A DNA stretch of 64,000 bases from Mesorhizobium prunaredense. Its GTDB lineage: Bacteria; Pseudomonadota; Alphaproteobacteria; Rhizobiales; Rhizobiaceae. Shown in pieces: positions 1-10,077 of the stretch. The DNA lies in assembly GCF_900156895.1 (NCBI RefSeq), contig NZ_FTPD01000006.1, forward strand, positions 1 to 64,000. The letters are read 5' to 3'. How positions within the stretch are numbered: the first letter of the stretch is position 1; the number at the start of each line of letters is the position of its first letter. Made by a program: the position numbers and the translations under genes. A model generated the notes under the pieces. It was not told where the DNA came from and did not search any database. It saw only the letters and a program-made list of their open reading frames with translations.

Positions 1-16
1 CTCAATTCATCCCGCT

Positions 17-304
17 CTAAAGCCCCTCGACCAGCACGATCTCGCCGTCGGCTACTTTCTGGCGGATCGCGACCGCCCGCTGATACTCCGGCGAGTGATA
101 GCAATCATGCGCCGCAGCCAACGACGGAAACTCGATGATGACGTTGCGGTCACGACCGGGCCCCTCGACTTTTTCATGTGCGCCGCCGCGTGCCAGGAAT
201 TTTACATCGAAACGGTCGAAGGCAAGCTTGGCGGCTGCGACATAGTCCTTGTAACCTTCGGCATCACGCACATCGACGCGGGCGATCCAATATCCCTTGG
301 GCAT
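17..304 (-). CDS. DUF1330 family small protein
   Basis: Encodes 95 residues that resemble the DUF1330 family, small dimeric ferredoxin-fold proteins with no settled biochemical role. Family-like features are the opening GYWIARVDV strand, FLARGG in the middle, the NVIIEFPS strand and the SPEYQ motif near residue 73. The ATG at 302-304 has a GGAG about eight bases upstream. The gene follows pyrF after a 17-bp gap on the same strand, so it is probably the last gene of the flavin reductase - pyrF - DUF1330 transcript. Nothing in the sequence indicates a substrate. The family assignment is from memory of its motifs and is fairly secure; the function is unknown. Confidence 0.8.
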   Translation of the reverse strand: MPKGYWIARVDVRDAEGYKDYVAAAKLAFDRFDVKFLARGGAHEKVEGPGRDRNVIIEFPSLAAAHDCYHSPEYQRAVAIRQKVADGEIVLVEGL

Positions 305-321
305 GCTTCTTCTCCGAATTG

Positions 322-1005
322 TTAGGCCGAGCGCATTTCGTCAAGGATGGCTTCCGCGACCGCTCGCCTGTCGGCGGCACCGACGATCGGCCGGCCGACG
401 ACGAGATGGCTGGAGCCGTTGCGGATCGCCTGCGCCGGCGTGACGACACGTTTCTGGTCGCCATGGTCGCTGCCCCTGGGCCGTATCCCCGGTGTGACGA
501 CGGCCATGTTGGGGCCGACGATCCGGCGCACCGCTTCCGCTTCCTCGGCCGAGCAGACGATGCCGCCCATGCCGGCATGCAGCGCCTGTTCGGAGCGCCT
601 CAGCACCAGCGTATGCGGGTCATGCTCATAGCCGGCGTCGATCAGGTCCTGCTCGTCCATCGAGGTCAGCACGGTGACGCCAAGCAGGCAGAGATCGCTG
701 CCCCTGGCGGCCGCGACCGCTGCCTTCATCGTCTTCGGATAGGCGTGCATCGTCAGCATGGTCATGCCCATCCTGGCAATGGCCTCGACGCCCTTGGCTA
801 CCGTGTTGTCGATGTCGAGCAGCTTCATGTCGAGGAAGATCCTGGTGCCGCCGCTGGCGAGCTCGCGGGCGAGGTCGAGGCCGCCAGCGAAGGCGAGCTG
901 ATAGCCGATCTTGTAGAAGGAGACGACCCCGTCGAGTTCGCGCACCACCTTCTCGGCGTCCTTCAGCGTCGGCACGTCGAGGCCGACGATCAGCCTGTCT
1001 TGCAT
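322..1005 (-). CDS. pyrF: Orotidine 5'-phosphate decarboxylase
   Basis: Decarboxylates OMP to UMP, the last step of de novo pyrimidine synthesis, in the cytoplasm. The 227-residue length is normal for the short bacterial form. Visible motifs are LIVGLDVPT at the N terminus, the catalytic [10 protein letters not shown] (Asp-x-Lys-x-x-Asp), and the phosphate-binding VTPGIRP near the C terminus followed by VVGRPI. An open frame continues upstream to 1260, but the conserved family start is [11 protein letters not shown], so I place the start at 1005. It sits 20 bp downstream of the flavin reductase gene and 17 bp upstream of the DUF1330 gene, which suggests one transcript. Confidence 0.95.
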   Translation of the reverse strand: MQDRLIVGLDVPTLKDAEKVVRELDGVVSFYKIGYQLAFAGGLDLARELASGGTRIFLDMKLLDIDNTVAKGVEAIARMGMTMLTMHAYPKTMKAAVAAARGSDLCLLGVTVLTSMDEQDLIDAGYEHDPHTLVLRRSEQALHAGMGGIVCSAEEAEAVRRIVGPNMAVVTPGIRPRGSDHGDQKRVVTPAQAIRNGSSHLVVGRPIVGAADRRAVAEAILDEMRSA

Positions 1006-1025
1006 GGTGCTGGCGCGCTCCTGGA

Positions 1026-1622
1026 TCACGCCTCGATCCGCGTCGACAGCAGGCGCGAGGTTTCGATCAGCGTGCGGCATAGGTGCTCCATCGATCTGTG
1101 CAGTCGCTCGTCCCTGAAATTCCCGTCCTCGTCGAAGGCGTTGCCGCCCTCCGGGACTGAGCACTCCGGCGTCACCACCTCCATCTGGCAGCGCACCAGC
1201 ACGGCGCGCAGATGGTTGATGCAGCGTACCCCGGCGAAATGTCCTTTGGAAGACGAACAAAGGCCGACGGGCTTGCCGGTGAACGGCCTGAACGACCGCC
1301 CGTCATCCGTGCGCACCCGGCTCACCCAATCGATGGTATTCTTGAGCAGCGGCGGGATCGAGCCGTTATACTCGGGCGTCGCGATCAGCAGCCCGTCATG
1401 GGCGGCGATTTGCCGGGCAAGCCTGATGGCGTTCTCGGGAATGCCTTTCTCCTTTTCCAGATCCTCGTCGAAGATCGGCAGCGGATAGTCGGCAAGCGAG
1501 ATGCGGGCCACCTCGGCGCCCTGCAAGGCGAATTCCTTCTGCGCCACATCGGCGGTCCTGCCGCTAAAGGCGCCAGAGCGAATCGAACCGGCGAAGACGA
1601 GAATTTTCGCGATCACTGCCAT
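1026..1622 (-). CDS. NADPH-dependent FMN reductase family protein
   Basis: A flavodoxin-fold NAD(P)H:FMN/quinone reductase of about 198 residues. The FMN phosphate loop is visible as [11 protein letters not shown] near the start, and the second flavin loop as [19 protein letters not shown] around residues 80-100, both diagnostic of the family. I chose MAVIAKILV at 1622 rather than the TTG/GTG-type extension to 1655, because the flavodoxin strand begins directly at this Met and a G-rich patch lies just upstream. It precedes pyrF on the same strand by 20 bp. The physiological electron acceptor (flavin, quinone or chromate-like) cannot be told from sequence. Confidence 0.88.
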   Translation of the reverse strand: MAVIAKILVFAGSIRSGAFSGRTADVAQKEFALQGAEVARISLADYPLPIFDEDLEKEKGIPENAIRLARQIAAHDGLLIATPEYNGSIPPLLKNTIDWVSRVRTDDGRSFRPFTGKPVGLCSSSKGHFAGVRCINHLRAVLVRCQMEVVTPECSVPEGGNAFDEDGNFRDERLHRSMEHLCRTLIETSRLLSTRIEA

Positions 1623-1724
1623 CGGCCCCCTTTGTTCCCGGACAGGTACAGCCAAGGATCTGTCAAATCAACGCACCGGCCAAAAATCGAAAAGGGGGCA
1701 CATGCGTGAAGTGTGTGTGATGAG

Positions 1725-1752
1725 ATTCAGGTCAGGCCGGCCTCACCTGAAT
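1725..1752. terminator. Near-perfect 28-bp palindrome between pmtA and the FMN reductase
   Basis: Arms ATTCAGGT and ACCTGAAT flank a self-complementary AGGCCGGCCT core, with only one C-C mismatch pair on each side of the core. Outside it a GTGTG/CACAC pair extends the symmetry. It lies just after the pmtA stop codon on the minus strand, so a transcription stop or a transcript-stabilising hairpin for pmtA is the simplest reading. There is no clear T tract. Confidence 0.5.
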
Positions 1753-1764
1753 ATTCGCACACCC

Positions 1765-2370
1765 CTAATGCGCCCCGCGCCGGTAGATCCACAGCTGCGT
1801 TGGCGGGATGTTGCGGATGACGAAATGGAAATGCTCGACCGTGTAGTCGCCGCGGCCGGGCGGGATCGGCGACAGCGGGCCGTAGGTCAGCTGCACGACC
1901 GGGCGGCCTTTCGGGATGCGGTCGAGAAGGCTTTCGACGTAGGCGACGCGCTGTTCGACCGGGAAATTGAGCAATGGCACGCCGGAGATGACCGAATCGA
2001 ATGTCAGGCCGCTCTTGTCGCCGAGCGTCGCATCGAGATTGAAGGCATCGCCCTCGATGACGTTGACGCCGGGATAGAGCTGGCGCAGATGGCGCACGAA
2101 ATCGGGGGAGTATTCGACTGCGTAGAGATTTTCAGGCTTTACGCCCTGGGCGAGGATGGCTCGGGTGATGACGCCGGTGCCGGGCCCGACTTCGAGCACC
2201 GGCAGGCCCGACTTCGGGTTGACGACGGAGGCCATCTTGCGGGCCGTGATGGAACTGGTCGGCACGATCGAACCGACCGCCTTCGGCTTGTCGATCCAGC
2301 CCTTGAAGAACTTCAGTTCGTCGTCGAACTTCTCTGCCAGCGTCTTCCGCAGTCCGGGACCATGTGCCAT
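1765..2370 (-). CDS. pmtA: Phospholipid N-methyltransferase (PmtA type)
   Basis: A SAM-dependent methyltransferase of 201 residues matching the rhizobial PmtA class, which methylates phosphatidylethanolamine towards phosphatidylcholine at the inner membrane. The SAM-binding loop VLEVGPGTGVITRAI is at about residues 58-72. The N terminus (FFKGWIDKPKAVGSIVPTS) and the C-terminal QLTYGPLSPIP are typical of this subgroup. The ATG at 2368-2370 has AGGAGA six bases upstream. Its place next to dnaJ and pyrF agrees with the order I recall in rhizobia. The main alternative is a ribosomal-RNA-adenine-methylase-like relative, which the PmtA-specific N terminus argues against. Confidence 0.85.
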   Translation of the reverse strand: MAHGPGLRKTLAEKFDDELKFFKGWIDKPKAVGSIVPTSSITARKMASVVNPKSGLPVLEVGPGTGVITRAILAQGVKPENLYAVEYSPDFVRHLRQLYPGVNVIEGDAFNLDATLGDKSGLTFDSVISGVPLLNFPVEQRVAYVESLLDRIPKGRPVVQLTYGPLSPIPPGRGDYTVEHFHFVIRNIPPTQLWIYRRGAH

Positions 2371-2512
2371 GCAAGTTCTCCTGAACGGTCCCCCGAGTGG
2401 CTACTTAGCAGCTACGGGCTTCAAGGCAAGGCGGACGCCGGTATAAGGTGTTGATGACGCTAGGGGAGCTTCCGCTCGGCTGTATCCTACACCTGATCGG
2501 CGAGAGTCGCCA

Positions 2513-3643
2513 TCAGCGCTCGCCGAAGGTCTCGAAAAAGTCCTTCATGCGGGCGAAAAAGCCGCTCGACTGCGGCGAATTATCCTTCGAGGAAAGCTGC
2601 TCGAACTCCTCCAGCAGCTCGCGCTGGCGGCGGGACAGGTTCTGCGGCGTCTCGACCGCGGTCTGGATGTAGAGATCGCCGACATTGTGCTGGCGCAGCA
2701 CCGGCATGCCCTTGCCCTTGAGGCGGAACTGGCGGCCGTTCTGGGTGCCTTCCGGCACCTTGACCTTTGTCTGGGTGCCGTCCAGCGTCGTCACCTCGAA
2801 GGAACCGCCAAGGGCAGCCGTCGTCATTGAGATCGGCACCTTGCAGTAGAGATCGGCGCCGTCGCGCTGGAAGAATTCGTGCGGCTTGACCGCCAGGAAA
2901 ATATAAAGATCGCCCGACGGGCCGCCGCGCAGGCCGGCCTCGCCCTCATTGGCAAGGCGGATGCGGGTGCCGTCCTCAATGCCGGCCGGGATGTTGACCG
3001 ACAGCGAGCGCTCCTCGGTGACGCGGCCCTGGCCGGCGCATTTCTGGCACGGCTCCTTGATGGTCTGGCCACGCCCCTGGCATTGCGGGCAGGTGCGCTC
3101 GATCGAGAAGAAGCCTTGCGTGGCGCGCACCTTGCCGTGGCCGTTGCACATCGAGCAGGTGACGGGCTGGGTGCCGGGCTTGGCGCCGCTGCCCGAGCAT
3201 TCCATGCAGGAGATCGAGGCCGGCACGTGGATCTGCGCCGTCTTGCCGGTAAACGCCTCCTCCAGCGTGATTTCCATATTGTAGCGCAGGTCGGCGCCGC
3301 GCTCGCGTCCGCCTGACGAGCGGCGCTGGCGCCCGCCCATCATGTCGCCGAAAATATCTTCGAAGATGTCGGCGAAGCCGCCGGCGCCGAAGCCGTGTGC
3401 GCCGCCGTTCATGCCGCCCTGTTCGAAGGCGGCATGGCCGAAACGGTCGTAGGCCGCGCGCTTCTGCGGATCCTTCAGCGTCTCGTAGGCTTCGTTGATT
3501 TCCTTGAACTTGTGCTCGCAGGCATGATCGCCGGGATTGCGATCGGGGTGGAACTGCATGGCGAGCTTGCGGAAAGCGCTCTTGAGCTCCTTCTCGTCGG
3601 CCCCCTTTTGCACGCCCAGCGTTTCGTAGAAATCAGCTTTCAT
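2513..3643 (-). CDS. dnaJ: Chaperone DnaJ
   Basis: The type I Hsp40 co-chaperone that delivers unfolded clients to DnaK and stimulates its ATPase. All 376 residues follow the canonical layout: a J domain with the HPD triad at residues 32-34, a Gly/Phe-rich linker at about 70-115, four CxxCxGxG zinc repeats ([32 protein letters not shown]) at about 145-210, then the two client-binding beta domains. It lies downstream of dnaK on the same strand, but a strong terminator-like hairpin and a palindromic repeat separate them by about 310 bp, so dnaJ probably also has its own promoter. Confidence 0.97.
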   Translation of the reverse strand: MKADFYETLGVQKGADEKELKSAFRKLAMQFHPDRNPGDHACEHKFKEINEAYETLKDPQKRAAYDRFGHAAFEQGGMNGGAHGFGAGGFADIFEDIFGDMMGGRQRRSSGGRERGADLRYNMEITLEEAFTGKTAQIHVPASISCMECSGSGAKPGTQPVTCSMCNGHGKVRATQGFFSIERTCPQCQGRGQTIKEPCQKCAGQGRVTEERSLSVNIPAGIEDGTRIRLANEGEAGLRGGPSGDLYIFLAVKPHEFFQRDGADLYCKVPISMTTAALGGSFEVTTLDGTQTKVKVPEGTQNGRQFRLKGKGMPVLRQHNVGDLYIQTAVETPQNLSRRQRELLEEFEQLSSKDNSPQSSGFFARMKDFFETFGER

Positions 3644-3800
3644 CTTTTCCCGCAGTCCGGATATTCAGCGTCTTGAAGCACTTTGCGTCGTTCGCCGGCA
3701 CGCTGTTCCGATTTAGGTGCGATGGAGCCGGGATGCCAGTGTTGACACGGGTTTGCCCGCATTTTTTCGATCAGGCGCGCACTTTCTCGGCCAGAGTTGC

Positions 3801-3828
3801 AAAAAAGCCCGGCTTTACGCCGGGCTTT
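3801..3828 (-). terminator. Rho-independent terminator after dnaK
   Basis: On the minus strand a perfect 10-bp stem (AAAGCCCGGC paired with GCCGGGCTTT) with a five-base loop is followed by six T residues. It sits about 130 bases past the dnaK stop codon and upstream of dnaJ, so it should stop or attenuate dnaK transcription before dnaJ. Confidence 0.85.
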
Positions 3829-3829
3829 A

Positions 3830-3933
3830 CTACAGCGCCGCGCGTCCTGTTGGACCCGCAAAGGACGCTGTAGCACTTTGATTTTTGCGCATGATCCCTT
3901 CCGGAAATCGATTCCGATTTCGGGGTCATGCGC
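3830..3933. repeat. Composite palindromic intergenic repeat
   Basis: Two inverted repeats lie side by side. The first (3830-3873) pairs CTACAGCG with CGCTGTAG and holds a second nested pairing, CGTCC with GGACG. The second (3887-3933) pairs GCGCATGATCCC with GGGGTCATGCGC. From memory this two-part composition is a widespread rhizobial intergenic element. No coding potential is seen. Confidence 0.65.
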
Positions 3934-3954
3934 CTAAACCTGCCGTCAGGCCGC

Positions 3955-5871
<1,917 letters not shown>

Positions 5872-5990
5872 TTTTCTAATCTCTCCGCTAAGCAGGCTCT
5901 CAGGACCCGTACAGGCGTTCCGACGAAAGCCCCTGTTCACAAGAAATTCCGCTTCGGCAACCGGCATTCCGGCGCCGAACGGCTTGGCGC

Positions 5991-6021
5991 GTATATAAGA
6001 ACAGGCTGCGCGCCGCGCAAG
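5991..6021 (-). promoter_or_regulatory. Candidate heat-shock (RpoH) promoter for dnaK
   Basis: Reading the minus strand, CTTGCG is followed after a spacer of about 16 bases by CTTATATA, about 120 bases before the dnaK ATG. This resembles the CTTG...C-TATAT form of sigma-32 promoters in alphaproteobacteria. The match is by eye and the spacer is at the long end, so the assignment is tentative. Confidence 0.45.
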
Positions 6022-6373
6022 CATTCTGCGCAAGGCATCCAACACATCCTTTTCTCGGGCCGGCCAGGGTTCTCCGGCCCATGAACCTTTCCGCTTCGGC
6101 TCGCGACTGACACCCAGATGCGCCGTGTGGTGCGGCCCTGGAAAGGCAAGGCCATGACTGGATATCCAGGCTCAGCCCGACCACCGCTTTCGGGGTGGGG
6201 TCGATATGCCAGGCGTTCCGCTGGTTCCGTTGACCATGCGTAAGAGCCGGCATATCGTGATTACGAGGAAAGCAGACAATTCGATCAGGGAAAAACGTGC
6301 CGGGACGTCGCGCCTTGCCCTGATTTGCGCGGAAACGGCGGATGTTTCTCCCGTCGCCCGCGGGGGGAATTCT
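6022..6373. other. Intergenic region between dnaK and a secreted protein gene
   Basis: About 350 bases between divergent genes. I see no conserved gene, RNA or clear repeat. Open frames that cross it run into the flanking genes and lack family resemblance. It must hold the promoter of the plus-strand secreted protein gene, but I could not pick a convincing -35/-10 pair. Confidence 0.5.
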
Positions 6374-9300
6374 ATGTCTTGGTCTTGCGACCACGGCGCG
6401 TTCGTGCGCTCTCGTGCTGGCCGTTTGCGCCGTGCGATGCAATTAACCAATAGATTCCTGGCAGCCAGCGGCTTTCCGGCGTTGGCGCTCGCCACCATCC
6501 TGTGGCTTGGCGGTGCCGTGCAGGCGCAGGAAACGCAGGTCATCTATCCAGGCTCGATGGCGGTGACCGGATTTTCCGGTACCGTCATTCGTGATCTTGA
6601 GGAGAGCCTGCCGCCCAGCGTCGACCCGGTCGACGAGACCTTTATCGACACGACGCGCGCAACCTTGCGCGTCTTTGACGTTTCAAGACTGGGCGGGCGG
6701 GCCTCCGGCCAACTCGTCTTCACGCCGCCGCCCTTCGAAGTGACGGCCGGGCAGATCGGCCAGGTGTTCGCCATCACCTATGACGACGGCGTACGCGACG
6801 GCGCTCCCTCGGGCATTGCGAACCTCTATGCCGGCGCCACCTCGCTGCATGGGATCCGCATCGTCACATCAGACGAAGATGCGGACGGTCGTCCCGAGCG
6901 GCAGCGTCGCGGTGCTGCCGGCGCCACCTTCATGAACGGCCAGTTCGGCACCGAGAACGGTGGCGGACCGGGCACGATCTGGAAGATCGACGGCATCACC
7001 GGCCAGGTCAGCAAATTCGCCGACCTCGACACCAACAGCGGCCCTGGCATCGGCGACGTCACCTTCGACAATATCCGCCGCCAGTTCTTCGCCAGCGACC
7101 TCGACACCGGTCTCATCCATCGCATTGACGCCAACGGCGCACTGATCGACAGCTTCGATCACGGCGTTGCCGGGCGCCCGGCGCACGGGCTAACCTCGCT
7201 AGCCGACGATGGCTTGGCGATGGACATCGAAGACGCTGCCTTCGACAGCGAAGACGCCGACAGTTGGGGCTATACGCAGGACGAGCGTCGCGTCTGGTCC
7301 GTCGCCTATCACGGCGGCCGCCTCTATTATTCCGTCGGTGAAAAGGCCGAGTTCTGGTCGGTGGGCGTTGCCCGCGACGGCAGCTTTGCTGGCGACCCGC
7401 GCTGGGAACTGGCGGTCAAGGCCGACAACGACCACGCTGTCACCGACATCGCTTTCGACATCAGCGGCTTCATGTACCTGGCCCAGCGCGGCCCGGTGGA
7501 AAACCGCTACGACTACAGCCGGTTCGCCGTTACCGGCGCGGGCGAGGTGTTCCGCTACTGGCGCGAAAACCCGGACGATCCGGCGACGGAATCAATCTGG
7601 GTGGAAATGCCGCAGGACTATGCGGTCGGCTTCCCGCAAGACAACCGGCAGTCGGCCGGCGGCCTGGACCTGCAATATGGCTATGACGCCGACGGCAATC
7701 TCGACGCGAGCGCCTGCACCGAGACGCTGGTCAAGTCCGCCGACAAATTGCGCGACAACCCTGCACTTGCCGAACAGCTTGCCGGCGGCGGACCGCTCGC
7801 CGTGCACGGTGTGCAGATCACGCCGACGGCGCTGGTCAAGCCGGCCAACGCGCCGCCTTTCGGCGCGTGGTTCGTCGACTTTGACGGCTATTTTGAAGAC
7901 TCCGAGGTAGAAGGCCCCGAGGTAGAAGGGCATGTCGGCGACGTCGAAGTCTGGCATCCCTGCGAAGGCCGTGCCGGCTATGACGAGCAGATGCCGGGTG
8001 GCGGCGTGCCTCCTTGCCTTGGCCGCGGCTGCGCCTCGATCCCAATCTGCCGGCGTGGCGACCGGGACCGCGACTGCCGGCCGCCGGTGGAAAAGAAGGT
8101 CGATCTGATCCTGAAGAAGCGTGCCCGCACCCCGGTCTGCACGGCAGATGGTGTCTGCACCTTCGTGATCGATATCATCAACAACGGCAGCGCCCTCTAC
8201 GACGGGCCGCTGACGGTCACCGACACCTATCCGGGTGGCGCGCCGGCATCGTCGAGCTTCGGCCCGATCCCGCCATGGAAATGTGGATCGAACGGCTCCG
8301 GCCAGTTCCGTTGCGACAATGCCGGCATCGTGCTCTCGCCGGGCGCCTCGACGCCGATCTTCGTCAAGGCGGTGATGCCGGCCGGTTACCGGCCAAACTC
8401 GGTCGAGAACTGCGCCGAGGTGAAAGCCATCCCCGGCGAGAACGACCTCACCAACAACAGGGCCTGCGTCACGCAACGCATCCGTCATTCCGACAGCGGC
8501 AAGCCGGCCATGCGCATCACCAAAATGTGCAGCGGAGCGCTGGCCGGTGCTGCTTCCGTCACCTGCCGCATCACCGTCATCAGCACCGGCACCACTGCCC
8601 CCACCGGTCCGGTGCGGATCAACGATGCCGCCACACTGGTGGCCGGCGGTAGGCCCGTTCAGATCCAGACCGTCACGCCCGACGGCGCGGAATGGACGTG
8701 CGGACCGGCTCCGGCCAATGCGTTGTCGTGCCAGATTCCCGGCGCCGTCATGACACCCGGAACCAGCCGCCACTTCGACGTGGCGCTTGCAGCGAATGGC
8801 GTGTTCGAGAACTGCTCACGCGGCTCCTACGGCCCAGCGTCAGGAGACGACGTCGTCTATCCGATCGGCAGGACCTGCGCCAAGGGCGGCGGCGCCCCGA
8901 GCATCCGTGTCGAGAAGACCGGCGATGCCGAGTGCCGGATCGGCCAGCCCTGCTCGTTCGAGATCACCATCGCGAACGATGGGAAAAACGCCTTCTCCGG
9001 TCCGGTTCGCATTGGTGATGCGATCGGTGTCGAAGGCCTCGGCCGGCTGGAAGGCGTTGCGATCACCTCGATCGACCCGCCCTTCGGCTGTGCGCCGGAA
9101 CCGGCGACCTTGCCTCTATCCTGCATAGCCAACCTGACGCTCGGCGCCGGGGGAAGCCACGTTCACCGTGTGACAGTGATCATTCCTGACGCCGGCCGCC
9201 TGGCCAATCTGCAGGGCACCGTCAGCGGCCAGAACTGCGTCGGAGTGCTGTCGCCCGACACGCCGGTGCGAGGCGCGGGCGACTCGCCCTCCGGCGAACC

Positions 9301-9910
9301 GGCCAATGTGCAGGGCGATCGCGGCAAGGCTTATGCCTGCCATCCCTTCACCATCAAGAAAGAGGTGAAGAAGGCGTGCTCGCAGGGCCTCGTCATGAAC
9401 GACGCCGGCCGCTGCGTCTGCCCGCAAGGCACCACTTTCCGTAACGGCCAGTGCTCGTCGGCGGGCGGCACGGTCATCATACCGAAGCCGAAGGCGCGCT
9501 GTGTGCTGTTCAAGGGCCAGATCCGCACCTCCGACGGGCGTTGCGTCTGCCCGCGCGGAACCGAGCTGGAGAACCGCAGGTGCGTGTCGACCGACGAGCC
9601 GCCGGCACGCCTGTGCAAGCTGCTGCCCGGCCAGATCCGCACCAAAAACGGCGCCTGTGTCTGCCCGCGCGGGACCGAGGTGATCAGAGGCGCATGCCGC
9701 CGGGCGCAGCTGGAGTGCGCGCCTGGCTCACGGCTGATCAACGGCCGGTGCCAGCCGATCATCAAGCGGCGCTGCCCGGTCGGGACAGTCGGACAGTATC
9801 CGGACTGCAACCCGATCCGCAGGGCGCCGACGCTGCAGATCAATCCGAACCTGCTGCTGAACCCGAACATCCTGCAGCAGCCGAGGCGCAGGCCGCGGGC
9901 TCTCCAGTAG
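6374..9910 (+). CDS. Large secreted protein with DUF11-like repeats and a cysteine-repeat tail
   Basis: A predicted exported protein of about 1178 residues, function unknown. A hydrophobic signal (ALATILWLGGAVQAQ) ends about 50 residues in. Residues 60-480 look like a beta-propeller-type region with NLYAGA, GTIWKID and RIDANG strands. The middle has at least three DUF11-like immunoglobulin-type repeats (for example VKKVDLILKK, SIRVEKTGDAEC). The C-terminal 200 residues carry repeats of the form C-x(8-12)-G-x-CVCP-x-GT, then simpler NGxC units. The start is uncertain: ATG 6374 has a G-rich patch upstream, ATG 6437 is closer to the signal peptide. The next gene has a related cysteine-repeat tail. 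A cell-surface or envelope role is inference. Confidence 0.8.
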   Translation: MSWSCDHGAFVRSRAGRLRRAMQLTNRFLAASGFPALALATILWLGGAVQAQETQVIYPGSMAVTGFSGTVIRDLEESLPPSVDPVDETFIDTTRATLRVFDVSRLGGRASGQLVFTPPPFEVTAGQIGQVFAITYDDGVRDGAPSGIANLYAGATSLHGIRIVTSDEDADGRPERQRRGAAGATFMNGQFGTENGGGPGTIWKIDGITGQVSKFADLDTNSGPGIGDVTFDNIRRQFFASDLDTGLIHRIDANGALIDSFDHGVAGRPAHGLTSLADDGLAMDIEDAAFDSEDADSWGYTQDERRVWSVAYHGGRLYYSVGEKAEFWSVGVARDGSFAGDPRWELAVKADNDHAVTDIAFDISGFMYLAQRGPVENRYDYSRFAVTGAGEVFRYWRENPDDPATESIWVEMPQDYAVGFPQDNRQSAGGLDLQYGYDADGNLDASACTETLVKSADKLRDNPALAEQLAGGGPLAVHGVQITPTALVKPANAPPFGAWFVDFDGYFEDSEVEGPEVEGHVGDVEVWHPCEGRAGYDEQMPGGGVPPCLGRGCASIPICRRGDRDRDCRPPVEKKVDLILKKRARTPVCTADGVCTFVIDIINNGSALYDGPLTVTDTYPGGAPASSSFGPIPPWKCGSNGSGQFRCDNAGIVLSPGASTPIFVKAVMPAGYRPNSVENCAEVKAIPGENDLTNNRACVTQRIRHSDSGKPAMRITKMCSGALAGAASVTCRITVISTGTTAPTGPVRINDAATLVAGGRPVQIQTVTPDGAEWTCGPAPANALSCQIPGAVMTPGTSRHFDVALAANGVFENCSRGSYGPASGDDVVYPIGRTCAKGGGAPSIRVEKTGDAECRIGQPCSFEITIANDGKNAFSGPVRIGDAIGVEGLGRLEGVAITSIDPPFGCAPEPATLPLSCIANLTLGAGGSHVHRVTVIIPDAGRLANLQGTVSGQNCVGVLSPDTPVRGAGDSPSGEPANVQGDRGKAYACHPFTIKKEVKKACSQGLVMNDAGRCVCPQGTTFRNGQCSSAGGTVIIPKPKARCVLFKGQIRTSDGRCVCPRGTELENRRCVSTDEPPARLCKLLPGQIRTKNGACVCPRGTEVIRGACRRAQLECAPGSRLINGRCQPIIKRRCPVGTVGQYPDCNPIRRAPTLQINPNLLLNPNILQQPRRRPRALQ

Positions 9911-9957
9911 GGGACCCGGCGCGCAACAGTCCGTCACATTGGACCGCAACACCAAGA

Positions 9958-9988
9958 CCTCGCGGGAGCAATCCGGCGGGGTTTTTTT
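9958..9988 (+). terminator. Rho-independent terminator
   Basis: A stem of CCTCGC with GCGGGG, extended by GGA/TCC across a single mismatch and a GCAA loop, is followed by seven T residues. It lies 48 bases after the stop of the large secreted protein gene and separates it from the next secreted protein gene. Confidence 0.8.
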
Positions 9989-10077
9989 GTCGGTCGAACG
10001 TGTTTCGGCCGCTGCGTGAACCTTATCGCGGCAGTCGGCGACAAACTCCCTGAAGCAACATTTCAGGGAGAGAGAAA